Positions 1-8,198 of a stretch of DNA of 57,954 nucleotides are shown piece after piece (within the stretch, counting starts at the first letter, position 1; each line of letters starts with the position of its first letter). The stretch is from the NCBI GenBank assembly GCA_947564425.1, contig CANOBU010000003.1:1-57954 (forward strand), read 5' to 3'. The notes under the pieces are model-generated. The model was not told the origin of the DNA. It saw only the letters and a list, made by a program, of their open reading frames with translations, and searched no databases. This DNA comes from an uncultured Eggerthellaceae bacterium. Its GTDB lineage: Bacteria > Actinomycetota > Coriobacteriia > Coriobacteriales > Eggerthellaceae. The position numbers and the translations under genes are program-made.

Positions 1-124
1 CACTGCCGATCGGCCCCGCGAGCAGCGGGGCGCCCATAGCTCTGCCGTCCGCTCCGATAACGCTGCGCGCCGCAGTGCGGCGACCGGCGATGCTCAGGCG
101 GCCCGCCCCCGCATGGGCCGCCAT
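1..124 (-). CDS. Possible partial ORF cut by the left edge
   Basis: Reading the minus strand from an ATG at 124, an open frame runs off the left edge: 41 residues beginning MAAHAGAGRLSIAGRR and including GADGRAMGAPLLAGPIG. The glycine/alanine-rich composition would suit the start of a nucleotide-binding or membrane protein, but I do not recognise it. An in-frame stop lies shortly upstream, so ATG 124 or a later codon must be the start. No purine-rich ribosome site precedes it. Another frame on the + strand is also open here, so this may be chance in high-GC DNA. Confidence 0.25.
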   Translation of the reverse strand, partial: MAAHAGAGRLSIAGRRTAARSVIGADGRAMGAPLLAGPIGS

Positions 125-150
125 GGCGTGGCCGGCCAGGGGGCGCTGTC

Positions 151-411
151 ATGAGGCACGGCCCCATGGAATTCCCGGCTTCCGAGGCCCCTTCTGCCCG
201 GGAGCTTCCCGATCCCCCCTCCCGGTACTGGTTCAGCGACCGCGAATTGGCGCACCGGCGCGTGTCGTCCATCGGCTATAGCACCCAGGACCTGCGCAAA
301 GAGCTATCCCGTGTAGAGAAGCGCCTCTACAAGCTCACCTTCGCCAGCCTTATCGTGGCCGTGTTGGCAGTTCTGGCCATCGCCGGGCTGCTCATACAGG
401 TCTGGCGATAG
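151..411 (+). CDS. Small tail-anchored membrane protein, unknown function
   Basis: An 86-residue protein that I do not recognise. The first 45 residues are polar. Residues 47-62 (LRKELSRVEKRLYKL) form a basic amphipathic helix, and residues 63-83 form one hydrophobic segment that would anchor the protein by its C terminus with a two- or three-residue tail outside. A second ATG at 166 would give 81 residues and has a GAGG nine bases upstream; ATG 151 has a G-run (GGGGG) nearby. Which start is used cannot be settled here. The next gene has its own promoter, so this is probably a separate transcript or the last gene of an upstream unit. Confidence 0.55.
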   Translation: MRHGPMEFPASEAPSARELPDPPSRYWFSDRELAHRRVSSIGYSTQDLRKELSRVEKRLYKLTFASLIVAVLAVLAIAGLLIQVWR

Positions 412-438
412 TGTTTTTGCGGTCTCACAAGGTATTTC

Positions 439-467
439 GTGACAAAAATCCGAAACATGGTTACAAT
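439..467 (+). promoter_or_regulatory. Candidate sigma-70-type promoter of the Kelch gene
   Basis: GTGACA at 439-444 and TACAAT at 462-467 are separated by 17 bases. This lies in a locally AT-rich stretch about 50 bases upstream of the start codon at 517. The spacing and both boxes fit a housekeeping promoter, giving a leader of roughly 43 bases. Confidence 0.6.
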
Positions 468-516
468 CAGAAGGCTAGTGCTCTATCCAAATGATGTATC
501 GAGCAAGGGAATATAA

Positions 517-2148
517 ATGATGCAGAAATACGCTCGGTTCCTCTTGACCGCCCTTCTAGTCGTGGCCCTTTGTCCTGCTGTAGCTTTTGCAGACAACGAA
601 ACCCCAGGTGAGGGCAGCGGAAATCCCTTCGACAGCTTCATCTCGGCCGTAACGGGCTTCGCCGGCACCGGCGCTGCCCCCAACAAGACCCAGGCCCTCT
701 ATTCCAGCGAATTGGCTGCCCCGCCGGTTACGAATACCCTGCCGGGTTTCGAGGGCGCCGAGGCCCTGCCCAACGGCGGCATACTGCTGGGGGGCGGCGA
801 CGGCTATGTGTTCTACCTGCGCGAAGCGGCTTTCAAAGGCTCTGACGGCTCCGTAACCGCCGCTTACCGAACCTTCGAGTGCTACAGTCCGGCCGACAAC
901 ACTTGGAGCACGCTGGCGAGCCTGCCCTCTTATCTGGAGTTCTGCAGTGCCGCCATATGGAACGAGAAGATCTACGTCACCGGTGCGCCTATGGCCGATG
1001 CCGGCGGCATCCCGCAGCATTCCACCGCCTCGGCCTCCGCTATCTACACCTTCGATGTGTCCGAGGGCGCCGGTACCGATAGCCAGTGGGAAACGGCTGC
1101 AGGTGTGGATATCCCCGTGGGCACCAGCTTGGTGAACAGCGATGGTCGCCTGGAGATGGTGGGCGGCCTGCGCAACGGGGCCCCTTCCAGCATCGTGTCC
1201 GCCTATGATTCCGACAGCGGCGCCCTGGAGACCGTGGCCCAGCTGAGCTCGCCGGTGGTGGGGGCCCGCACGGTCACCAACGACCAGATGCTCTACATCT
1301 ACACCTACGGCAGCAGCCTGAGCGACCTGCAGGGCAGCACCGGCACGCCGGGCTTGATCACCTACAGCAAGGCCGATGGCTCCCAGGGCACGGGCGCCTT
1401 CCCCTCTTTCGCCGAGCCGACCGATACCGGCCTGTACCCCTCGATGCGCGCGGTCATGTCGGGCTCTCTGGCCACGGCCGATTCCGGTGTGCTGTTCGTG
1501 GGTCCCACCAGCCAGTCGAGCGGCACCGATACCTACCGCCTGAATTGGGGCAGCGACGCCTTCGCCCCCTTCAACCAGACCCTCGCCAACCAGCAGCTGT
1601 GCGGCGCATCCTGCGCGGTGTACCTGAACAGCCTGTATGCGGTGTCCGGCGTGCTTGATGAGAACGGCCAGGCCGCTATGGTGTTCCGCTCGACCTCCAT
1701 GCCCAACGCCTCTATCCTGAGCGGCAACAACGGCGTATGGCGCAAGGGCTCTTCCAACAGCTTGGACTTCCGCTTCTCGCCGAATTTCGGCCGCTTCTCG
1801 AATTACGCCGAGGTCGACGGCGAGGTAATCGCCATCGGCGGCGATTACGAGTCGGCTCCCGGCAGCACGGTTATCCAGCTGTCCCCCGAGTATCTGGAAA
1901 CGCTCGAGGTGGGCGAGTACCTGCTGACCACCTATTACGATAACCGGCTGACCACCATCACCGCCCGCTTCGTCATCGAGGAGCCGGCCAACTACATCCC
2001 CGATGGCAACGGCGGCGAGGGCGGCTACACCCAGCCGACGGCCCTGGCCCCCACCTTCGACCCGTTGCCGGTGGTACCCATCGCCCTGTTGGCGATAGTG
2101 GCGGCCGTGCTGGCCGTGGTGGCGCTGCGCCGCAACTCGTCCTCTTAA
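517..2148 (+). CDS. Secreted Kelch/beta-propeller protein with C-terminal membrane anchor
   Basis: A 543-residue exported protein. Residues 1-25 form a Sec signal peptide (basic start, hydrophobic core, cleavage likely after AFA). The body shows repeated Kelch-like blades, for example YSPADNTWSTLASLP, KIYVTG, RLEMVGGLRNG, SLYAVSGV and EVIAIGGDY, each a strand ending in paired glycines. After a Gly/Pro-rich linker near residues 490-515 comes a single transmembrane helix (about 517-538) and a short basic tail RRNSSS, so the propeller should sit outside the membrane. AAGGGA ends six bases before ATG 517; a second ATG follows directly. No catalytic residues are recognisable. A role in surface binding or envelope assembly is plausible but unproven. 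A GC-rich hairpin closes the gene. Confidence 0.75.
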   Translation: MMQKYARFLLTALLVVALCPAVAFADNETPGEGSGNPFDSFISAVTGFAGTGAAPNKTQALYSSELAAPPVTNTLPGFEGAEALPNGGILLGGGDGYVFYLREAAFKGSDGSVTAAYRTFECYSPADNTWSTLASLPSYLEFCSAAIWNEKIYVTGAPMADAGGIPQHSTASASAIYTFDVSEGAGTDSQWETAAGVDIPVGTSLVNSDGRLEMVGGLRNGAPSSIVSAYDSDSGALETVAQLSSPVVGARTVTNDQMLYIYTYGSSLSDLQGSTGTPGLITYSKADGSQGTGAFPSFAEPTDTGLYPSMRAVMSGSLATADSGVLFVGPTSQSSGTDTYRLNWGSDAFAPFNQTLANQQLCGASCAVYLNSLYAVSGVLDENGQAAMVFRSTSMPNASILSGNNGVWRKGSSNSLDFRFSPNFGRFSNYAEVDGEVIAIGGDYESAPGSTVIQLSPEYLETLEVGEYLLTTYYDNRLTTITARFVIEEPANYIPDGNGGEGGYTQPTALAPTFDPLPVVPIALLAIVAAVLAVVALRRNSSS

Positions 2149-2175
2149 GCCCGACGGGGCGCAAGGCCCCGGGCT
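2148..2175 (+). terminator. Hairpin after the Kelch gene
   Basis: AGCCC (2148-2152) pairs with GGGCT (2171-2175), and GGGGC (2156-2160) pairs with GCCCC (2166-2170) around a GCAAG loop. No U-tract follows, so it may only weaken read-through into the isomerase gene. Confidence 0.45.
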
Positions 2176-2208
2176 GAAGGCATATCATCTCCCCGAAGGC
2201 AGGTTCCT

Positions 2209-3942
2209 ATGATATCCGTGCACCCGACCGAAGCTTACCCTGCGGTTCAAACGCTGATACAGGCGAAGGCCGCCAGCCGCGTCCATGCGAAGGATGCCAC
2301 CCTGTACGATTTCTCGGAGCAGGCGTTCCAGTGCGCCGAGAACTTCATGGGCTGGACCGACCTCGCCGAGAATCCCCCCTGCCCGCCGAAGGCCGTGAAG
2401 AAGCTGGCCCGGCGCTTCATCGATGCGGGCATGAAGACGGCGGTGCTCATCGGCCAGGGCGGCTCGACCCAGGCTTCCATGGTGCTGACGAAGTACTTCA
2501 AGGACGAGAAGCCCGCCATGGACTTCATCATCCTGGATTCCGATTCTCCCGTGCGCCTGCGCGAGGCGATGGCGCGCTGCAAGCCGTCGAAGACGGTGGT
2601 GGTGGTCTCGTCGAAGAGCGGCGGCACCCTGGAGATGCGCCTTATGCTGTCGGCCGTGCGCGCGCTGTTCCTGGAATCGATGAACGAGCAGCAGCTCGCC
2701 GAGCATCTGGTGGCCATAACAGACCCCGGCTCGCCCCTGGCCCAGCGTGCCCTGGAAGAGGGTTGGGCGGGCATCCTGTACGGCGAGCCTGCGGTAGGGG
2801 GGCGCTTCTCGGCCCTGTCGGTGTTCGGCCTGTTCCCGGCTGCCCTGGTGGGCATGCCCTTGAAGAAGATGATGAAGCGGGCCGCCCGGACGGAGCGCCT
2901 GTGCTCCGCCGACTCGCCCGAGAACCCCGCCATACAGCTGGCGGCTTTCCTGTACGGCAACTACAGCGCCGGCTGCCGCGAGCTGGCCTTCGTGTCGCCC
3001 AAGCGCGGCCGCGCTTTGGGCCTGTGGATAGAGCAGCTGCTGGCCGAGAGCACGGGCAAGCAGGGCCGGGGCGTGCTGCCCTATCTGGAGGTGGATCCGC
3101 TGCTGTTGGCCCAGAACCGGGCCGATCGCATGGCCGTGGTGTATCGGATGCCCGGCGGCTCCCGCGATGCCCGCGAGGGCTTCGAACGGGCCGTCGCCTG
3201 CATCAACCCGGATATTCCCCGCCTCGATTTCGAGGTGCGCGATGCGCAGGACCTGGCAGCCCATTTCGTCATGTGGGAGTACGCCACGGCATTCCTGGGC
3301 TACCTGATGCAGGTATGTCCCTTCGACCAGCCCGATGTGGCTTCGGCGAAGGCCTGCGTGTCGGAGATCCTGGAAACGGGCCTGCCGGCACCCGACCTTG
3401 CAGGGCCGCTTGCCGGCGACCTTCCCATAGGGCCGGCCCGCGTGCGCCTTTCGGAGTGCTGCGCCGGAGCGCCTTCGGTCTATGGGGCGCTGAAAGCGCT
3501 GCTGGGTTCCCTGAAGCCCGGCGATTACTTCGCTGTGAACGCATTCCTGCCCTTCGCCGGCGACGACCGCAAGCGCGCCCTCGAGGCCATCCGCTTCGCC
3601 GTGGCCGACAAGCGGGGGGTGCCCGCCTGCTTGGAGGTGGGCCCGCGTTTCCTGCATTCCACCGGCCAGTTGCAGAAGGGCGGCCCGAACAACGGCGTGT
3701 TCCTGGTGCTGTCGGCCGACGAGCCCGATGATATCCCCTTGGTCGACCAGCCGGCTGCCAGCCTGGGGGCTTTAGCCGAGGCGCAGGCGACCGGCGATGC
3801 CCAGGTGCTGGCGTCCCGGGGGCGCCGCGTGCTGCATCTGCACCTGCCGGACAACTACGGCATAACGCTGGGCCTGCTGGCCGCCCTGGTGCGCGAGGTC
3901 CTTGACGATTTAGATAAGGAAGCGCCCTTGGGCCGCGCCTAG
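2209..3942 (+). CDS. pgi: Glucose-6-phosphate isomerase
   Basis: A 577-residue protein with the two sugar-isomerase (SIS) folds of phosphoglucose isomerase, which interconverts glucose 6-phosphate and fructose 6-phosphate in the cytoplasm. Recognisable pieces are GQGGSTQAS (residues 82-90), the phosphate-binding VVVVSSKSGGTLE and the GGRFSALSVFGL segment that matches the family GGRFS signature. The C-terminal part (QLQKGGPNNGVF) carries the lysine region typical of the enzyme. The length fits the longer bacterial forms. The Shine-Dalgarno sequence is weak (GAAGGCAGG before the start). It stands alone between the Kelch gene and hypF and is a housekeeping gene of glycolysis and gluconeogenesis. 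Confidence 0.88.
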   Translation: MISVHPTEAYPAVQTLIQAKAASRVHAKDATLYDFSEQAFQCAENFMGWTDLAENPPCPPKAVKKLARRFIDAGMKTAVLIGQGGSTQASMVLTKYFKDEKPAMDFIILDSDSPVRLREAMARCKPSKTVVVVSSKSGGTLEMRLMLSAVRALFLESMNEQQLAEHLVAITDPGSPLAQRALEEGWAGILYGEPAVGGRFSALSVFGLFPAALVGMPLKKMMKRAARTERLCSADSPENPAIQLAAFLYGNYSAGCRELAFVSPKRGRALGLWIEQLLAESTGKQGRGVLPYLEVDPLLLAQNRADRMAVVYRMPGGSRDAREGFERAVACINPDIPRLDFEVRDAQDLAAHFVMWEYATAFLGYLMQVCPFDQPDVASAKACVSEILETGLPAPDLAGPLAGDLPIGPARVRLSECCAGAPSVYGALKALLGSLKPGDYFAVNAFLPFAGDDRKRALEAIRFAVADKRGVPACLEVGPRFLHSTGQLQKGGPNNGVFLVLSADEPDDIPLVDQPAASLGALAEAQATGDAQVLASRGRRVLHLHLPDNYGITLGLLAALVREVLDDLDKEAPLGRA

Positions 3943-3990
3943 CCTTCCGCTGCTGCTAAGATACGGCTGTTCAGGCAGAAGGAGGAGCCC

Positions 3991-6450
3991 ATGGTAGAGG
4001 CTTTGGATATACGCGTGCGCGGCATCGTGCAGGGGGTGGGCTTCCGCCCCTTCGTCTACCGCCAGGCCAAGCGGCACCTGGTGAACGGCTGGGTGCTGAA
4101 CGACCGCGACGGCGTGTTCATCCACGCCGAGGCCGAAAGCCAGCTGCTGGACGAGTTCATCATGCAGCTTTCCGACCACGCCCCTGCTGCCGCCAAGATA
4201 TCCGAGATAGAGATGAAAGAGGTGCCGCTGCAGGATTGCACCTCCTTCGAGATACGCGAATCGCAAGACGAGGATACCGACGACGTCACCCGCATATCCG
4301 CCGACCTGGGCCTGTGCGATGACTGCCGCCGCGAGCTGTTCGACCCCGCCGACCGCCGCTACCGCTACCCCTTCATCAACTGCACGAATTGCGGCCCGCG
4401 CTTCACCATCATCGAGGACCTGCCCTACGATCGCGCCAATACTTCCATGGCGCCCTTCGTCATGTGCGACCGCTGCCGAAGCGAATACGAGGATCCCGCC
4501 GACCGCCGCTTCCACGCCCAGCCCGATGCCTGCTTCACATGCGGGCCCCAGCTTACCTGGGTGCCGGTGCGGGATGGCGCAGCGCAGGCGGCCTCGGTGG
4601 CTGCAGCCGCCGACCGGGCCTCGTCCGACGGCCTGCTGCAGCAGGCCGTGCAGGTGCTGGGCGCCGGCGGCGTGCTGGCCGTGAAGGGGCTGGGCGGCTT
4701 CCATCTGGTGTGCGATGCCGAGAATCCCCAGGCCATAGCCCTGCTGCGCCGACGGAAGCGGCGCCCGTCCAAGCCCCTGGCCGTCATGGTGGCCGATGCG
4801 GAAGCAGCCCGCGCATGGTGCCGTGTGAGCGCCGCCGAGGAGGCGCTGCTGGCCTCGCCGGCGCGCCCCATCGTGCTTCTGCGCAAGAGGGAGGATGCGC
4901 CTGCGGCCCCGGGCTTGGCCGATGGCTTGGATGAGCTGGGGATCATGCTGCCCTCCACGCCCTTGCAGGCCCTGCTTCTGCACGACCTTACCGCAGCCTG
5001 CGGTTCGCGGATGCTGGTTATGACCTCGGGCAACTGCAGCGGCAGGCCCATCGTCACCGATGATGCCCGGGCGGTGGTGGAGCTGGGTCCCCTGGTGGAC
5101 GGCATCCTGGGCAACGACCGGCCCATCCTGTCGCGATTCGACGATTCGGTGCTGCGGGTGCTGGACCTGGGCGGCCAGGATGCCCTGCAGTTCATCCGCC
5201 GGGCGCGCGGCTATGCGCCGGTGGCGGTCCCCCTGGGCTTCGGGGATGGGGACGCGGCCGATGGAGTGGACGAAGGGGATGCGCCGGCTGCGGCCGGCTC
5301 CGCGGCCCTGCGCCCCCAGGTATTCGCCGCCGGGCCCGAGCAGAAGAACACCTTCGCCTTCACCCGCGACGGCGATGCCTTCGTCTCGCAGTATATCGGC
5401 GATCTGCACGATGCCGACGTATTCGACGCATGGCTCGAGGCCAAGGCCCGCATGCAGCGCCTCTTCCAGCTGTCCCCCCGGGTGCTGGCCTGCGATATGC
5501 ATCCCGAATACGCCGCCTCGAAATGGGCCCATGCCGAGGCATTCCGCACGGGGCTCCCCCTGACCGAGGTGCAGCATCACCATGCGCATATAGCGTCGGT
5601 GCTGGCAGAGCACGGTCTGTTCGGGCCCTGCTGCGGCATCGCCTTCGACGGCACGGGCTACGGCCCTGACGGCACCCTGTGGGGCGGTGAGGCCCTCATT
5701 GCCAACCAGGTGGATTACGAGCGCTTCGCCAATCTGGCCTATATGCCGCTTCCCGGCGGCGAGGCCGCTATCCGGCACCCGCTGCGCATAGCCTACGGGC
5801 TGCTGTGGACCTGCGACCTGTTGGACCATCCGGCGGCCCAGGGCGTCCTGGAGGCCCTGGGGGAGCAGGCGGAGCTCTGCCGCTCGCTGATCGAAGGCGG
5901 CCTGAACACGCCCTTCACCTCTTCCATGGGGCGCCTCTTCGACGGGGTGGCGGCCCTGCTGGGCGTGTGCACCGAGCCCTCCTACGAGGGCGAGGCGGCC
6001 ATACTGCTGGACGGCTGCCGGGCTGCGTCCGACCTCTCCGAGGCCGATGCGGCGTCTGCGGCCGAGCGCTACCGCTTCGATTTCCAGAAGAACGCCGCCA
6101 CGGCCCAGAGCACCGCCCACGATACCTCGGTGCTGCTGATCGATGCCGCGCCGGTGCTGCAGGCCATCCTGGACGATATGCAGGCACAGGTACCCGTGCC
6201 CGTCATCTCGCTGCGGTTCCATCGGGCGGTGGTGCAGGCGGTGGTGTCTGCGGCCGAGCTGGTGCGCAGCGCCTACGGCATAGGCACCGTGGCCCTTTCG
6301 GGGGGCTGCTTCATGAACCGCTTCCTGGTGGAGCACGCGGCCGACCTGTTGGGGGCCCGCGGTTTCACCGTGGCGCTGAACGGCAGCCTTCCACCCAACG
6401 ATGGATGCGTTTCGTACGGGCAGGCCGTGGTGGCATCGGTTTCGCGGTAG
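3991..6450 (+). CDS. hypF: Carbamoyltransferase HypF, hydrogenase maturation
   Basis: An 819-residue protein with all HypF modules in order: an acylphosphatase domain at the N terminus (GIVQGVGFRPFVYRQA, residues 11-26), two zinc-finger motifs (CDDC...CTNCG and CDRC...CFTCG, about residues 110-190), a YrdC-like domain (about 210-400) and a Kae1-like carbamoyltransferase domain with the metal-binding HHHAHIASVLAEHG and the late ALSGGCFMN motif. It uses carbamoyl phosphate and ATP to form a carbamoyl adenylate and passes the carbamoyl group to the C-terminal cysteine of HypE, the precursor of cyanide in the [NiFe] active site. A strong AGAAGGAGGAG precedes ATG 3991. hypC follows after 26 bases, so hypFCD is probably one operon. 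HypE is not encoded nearby. Confidence 0.96.
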   Translation: MVEALDIRVRGIVQGVGFRPFVYRQAKRHLVNGWVLNDRDGVFIHAEAESQLLDEFIMQLSDHAPAAAKISEIEMKEVPLQDCTSFEIRESQDEDTDDVTRISADLGLCDDCRRELFDPADRRYRYPFINCTNCGPRFTIIEDLPYDRANTSMAPFVMCDRCRSEYEDPADRRFHAQPDACFTCGPQLTWVPVRDGAAQAASVAAAADRASSDGLLQQAVQVLGAGGVLAVKGLGGFHLVCDAENPQAIALLRRRKRRPSKPLAVMVADAEAARAWCRVSAAEEALLASPARPIVLLRKREDAPAAPGLADGLDELGIMLPSTPLQALLLHDLTAACGSRMLVMTSGNCSGRPIVTDDARAVVELGPLVDGILGNDRPILSRFDDSVLRVLDLGGQDALQFIRRARGYAPVAVPLGFGDGDAADGVDEGDAPAAAGSAALRPQVFAAGPEQKNTFAFTRDGDAFVSQYIGDLHDADVFDAWLEAKARMQRLFQLSPRVLACDMHPEYAASKWAHAEAFRTGLPLTEVQHHHAHIASVLAEHGLFGPCCGIAFDGTGYGPDGTLWGGEALIANQVDYERFANLAYMPLPGGEAAIRHPLRIAYGLLWTCDLLDHPAAQGVLEALGEQAELCRSLIEGGLNTPFTSSMGRLFDGVAALLGVCTEPSYEGEAAILLDGCRAASDLSEADAASAAERYRFDFQKNAATAQSTAHDTSVLLIDAAPVLQAILDDMQAQVPVPVISLRFHRAVVQAVVSAAELVRSAYGIGTVALSGGCFMNRFLVEHAADLLGARGFTVALNGSLPPNDGCVSYGQAVVASVSR

Positions 6451-6476
6451 AATGGCTGCAAAGCGAAAGGATTGCC

Positions 6477-6734
6477 ATGTGCCTTGCCATTCCCATGAAA
6501 GTGATCGAGCTGCAGGACGGCTCCATGGCGCGCGTGAGCGCCATGGGCGCCGAGCGCGAAGTCGCCCTCGACCTGACGCCCCAGGCGGCGGTGGGCGATT
6601 ACGTGCTGGTGCATGCGGGCTTCGCCATCGAGGTGGTCGATGAGGAATACGCCGAGGACACCCTGCGCCTGATAGGCGAGATGTCCGATATGATCGACGA
6701 CCCCCTGGTGGCCCAGGCGGCGGCCGGCCGATGA
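6477..6734 (+). CDS. hypC: Hydrogenase maturation chaperone HypC
   Basis: An 85-residue protein of the HypC/HupF family. The diagnostic start MCLAIPMKV places the essential cysteine at position 2, where it binds the iron carrying CN and CO ligands. It acts with HypD as the scaffold on which Fe(CN)2CO is assembled and then delivers it to the hydrogenase large subunit. The middle VGDYVLVHAGFAIEVVDE is also typical of the family. The start is fixed by the required MC. AAAGGA lies just upstream. Its stop codon overlaps the hypD start (ATGA), indicating translational coupling of two proteins that form a complex. Confidence 0.95.
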   Translation: MCLAIPMKVIELQDGSMARVSAMGAEREVALDLTPQAAVGDYVLVHAGFAIEVVDEEYAEDTLRLIGEMSDMIDDPLVAQAAAGR

Positions 6735-7828
6735 GCGGCGACCTCGAGGAATCCCTGGCCCGGTTCAAAGACCCGGCCCTCGCCCGCGAGCTGGTTGCGG
6801 CCATCGCCCGCTTCGCCCCGCCCGAGGGCGCCACCCTCATGGAGGTGTGCGGCACCCATACCGTGTCCATCGCCCGGGCGGGCATCCGCGACCTCATGCC
6901 CGAGGGCATCCGCTTGGCCTCGGGGCCCGGCTGCCCGGTGTGCGTCACCTCGAACCACGATATCGATACCGTCATAGCCCTGGCCCGCATCCCGGGGGTC
7001 ATCATCGCCACCTTCGGCGACATGACCCGCGTGCCGGGTTCCACCTCGAGCCTCCTGGCCGAGCAGGCCCAAGGGCGCGCGGTCCAGATAGTCTATTCGC
7101 CTTTGGACGCCCTGGAGCTTGCCCGCCAGAACCCCGACCGCCAGGTGGTGTTCGTGGGGGTGGGGTTCGAGACCACCACGCCGCTGGTGGCCCGGGCGGT
7201 GAAGCGGGCCGCCCAGATGGGCTTGGGCAACTTCACGGTGTTCGCCGCCCACAAGAACATGCCGGGGGCCCTGGAGGCCATCGTGGCCGACCCGCGCCTG
7301 AAGATAGACGCGCTCATCCTGCCGGGCCATGTGAGCACCATCATCGGGGCCGAGCCCTACCGCTTCCTGGCCGAGCGCTACGGCATACCCGGGGTTATCA
7401 CCGGGTTCGAGCCTGTGGATGTGCTGCAGGGTATCGCCATGATACTGCGCCAGTTGCACGAGGGGCGCAGCCAGATCGAGATAGCCTACGCCCGGGGTGT
7501 GATGCAGGAGGGCAACCCCTGCGCCATGGCCGCCATCGACGAGGTGTTCGAGACCTGCACCGCCCAGTGGCGGGGCCTGGGGCCCATCGAGGGCAGCGGC
7601 TACCGCCTGCGCGCGGAGTTCGCCGATTTCGATGCGGTGCGGCGGTTCCAGCCGCAAGTCGAGCCCACGGTGGAGCCCAAGGGCTGCCGCTGCGGCGACG
7701 TGCTGCGCGGGATCATGACCCCCCACGAGTGTCCTCTGTTCCGCAAGGTTTGCACCCCCGAGAATCCCATAGGCCCCTGCATGGTATCCAGCGAGGGCTC
7801 CTGCGCCGCCTACTACCGCTATTACTGA
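6731..7828 (+). CDS. hypD: Hydrogenase maturation protein HypD
   Basis: A 365-residue protein matching HypD over its full length. It shows MEVCGTHT with C40, GPGCPVC with C68 and C71, GFETTTP, and the C-terminal cysteine cluster (GCRCGDVL, HECPLFRKVC and GPC) that holds a [4Fe-4S] centre. With HypC it receives cyanide made by HypE and HypF, and assembles Fe(CN)2CO. It overlaps hypC by four bases. The following 370 bases contain no gene but a block of palindromic repeats, so the operon ends here; hypE, hypA and hypB, which usually accompany these genes, are absent. Confidence 0.96.
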   Translation: MSGDLEESLARFKDPALARELVAAIARFAPPEGATLMEVCGTHTVSIARAGIRDLMPEGIRLASGPGCPVCVTSNHDIDTVIALARIPGVIIATFGDMTRVPGSTSSLLAEQAQGRAVQIVYSPLDALELARQNPDRQVVFVGVGFETTTPLVARAVKRAAQMGLGNFTVFAAHKNMPGALEAIVADPRLKIDALILPGHVSTIIGAEPYRFLAERYGIPGVITGFEPVDVLQGIAMILRQLHEGRSQIEIAYARGVMQEGNPCAMAAIDEVFETCTAQWRGLGPIEGSGYRLRAEFADFDAVRRFQPQVEPTVEPKGCRCGDVLRGIMTPHECPLFRKVCTPENPIGPCMVSSEGSCAAYYRYY

Positions 7829-7870
7829 GGTTGTCTTCTCGGCGAATCGCCTGGGGCGCGGTGCAGATGT

Positions 7871-7927
7871 TGCATTCCGAGGGTTATCTGACATTGCTTG
7901 CCGGGAAAGGGTCCGAATGCAGGATTT
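7871..7927. repeat. Palindromic repeat unit, degenerate copy
   Basis: The outer arms TGCATTCCG (7871-7879) and CGAATGCAGG (7914-7923) face each other. The inner segment TATCTGACA at 7885-7893 matches the inner arm of the intact copies, but its partner near 7899 has decayed (TGCCGGGAA). It is followed by a second pair, GAATGCAGG (7915-7923) with CCTGCATTC (7952-7960), so units alternate in orientation. Confidence 0.6.
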
Positions 7928-7990
7928 CCGGAGGGGATAGCGCTCCAAAAACCTGCATTCGGATATCGAAGTGGCCAAGAAGGGATTCCG

Positions 7991-8051
7991 AACCCCGCAT
8001 TCGGGTCGCCATCTGACATGGAGTGCCAGATGGTAAGGCGAATGCGGGGTT
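7991..8051. repeat. Palindromic repeat unit, best copy at this locus
   Basis: This is a two-tier hairpin. The outer arms are AACCCCGCATTCG (7991-8003) and CGAATGCGGGGTT (8039-8051), a perfect 13-base match. The inner arms are CATCTGACA (8010-8018) and TGCCAGATG (8024-8032) around a five-base loop. Six-base internal bulges separate the tiers on both sides. The same plan recurs at 50732-50792. Confidence 0.8.
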
Positions 8052-8198
8052 TTATCGGCTGGCTTCTCCGCCTGCCTTCGCGGCCGCCCTGCTCCCGACG
8101 TTTTCCAAAGGGTTTCGAACAGCCATCCGCCGTTGGTTATTCTCATTTGTGGTGGTAATATGTAGAAATCTATTCCAACTTGTTGGGGGAGGTGCGAA

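Larger units (their letters stand above)
7829..8198. other. Intergenic region filled with palindromic repeats
   Basis: No convincing gene lies between hypD and cydA. About 180 bases (7871-8052) are a run of related palindromes built from GCATTCG / CGAATGC ends. A frame open across it encodes repeated NAGF and PAFG, which simply reflects the repeats. The last 140 bases hold an AT-rich stretch and the cydA ribosome site GGGGGAGG. Confidence 0.6.

Noticed and set aside
3910-7044. Open frame of about 1040 codons on the minus strand
   Set aside because: It lies opposite hypF, hypC and the start of hypD, which are unmistakable. The translation lacks any protein-like pattern.
7898-8158. A small protein with repeated NAGF/PAFG
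   Set aside because: The repeats correspond exactly to the palindromic DNA units and continue in other frames, so this is a DNA repeat family and not a coding sequence.
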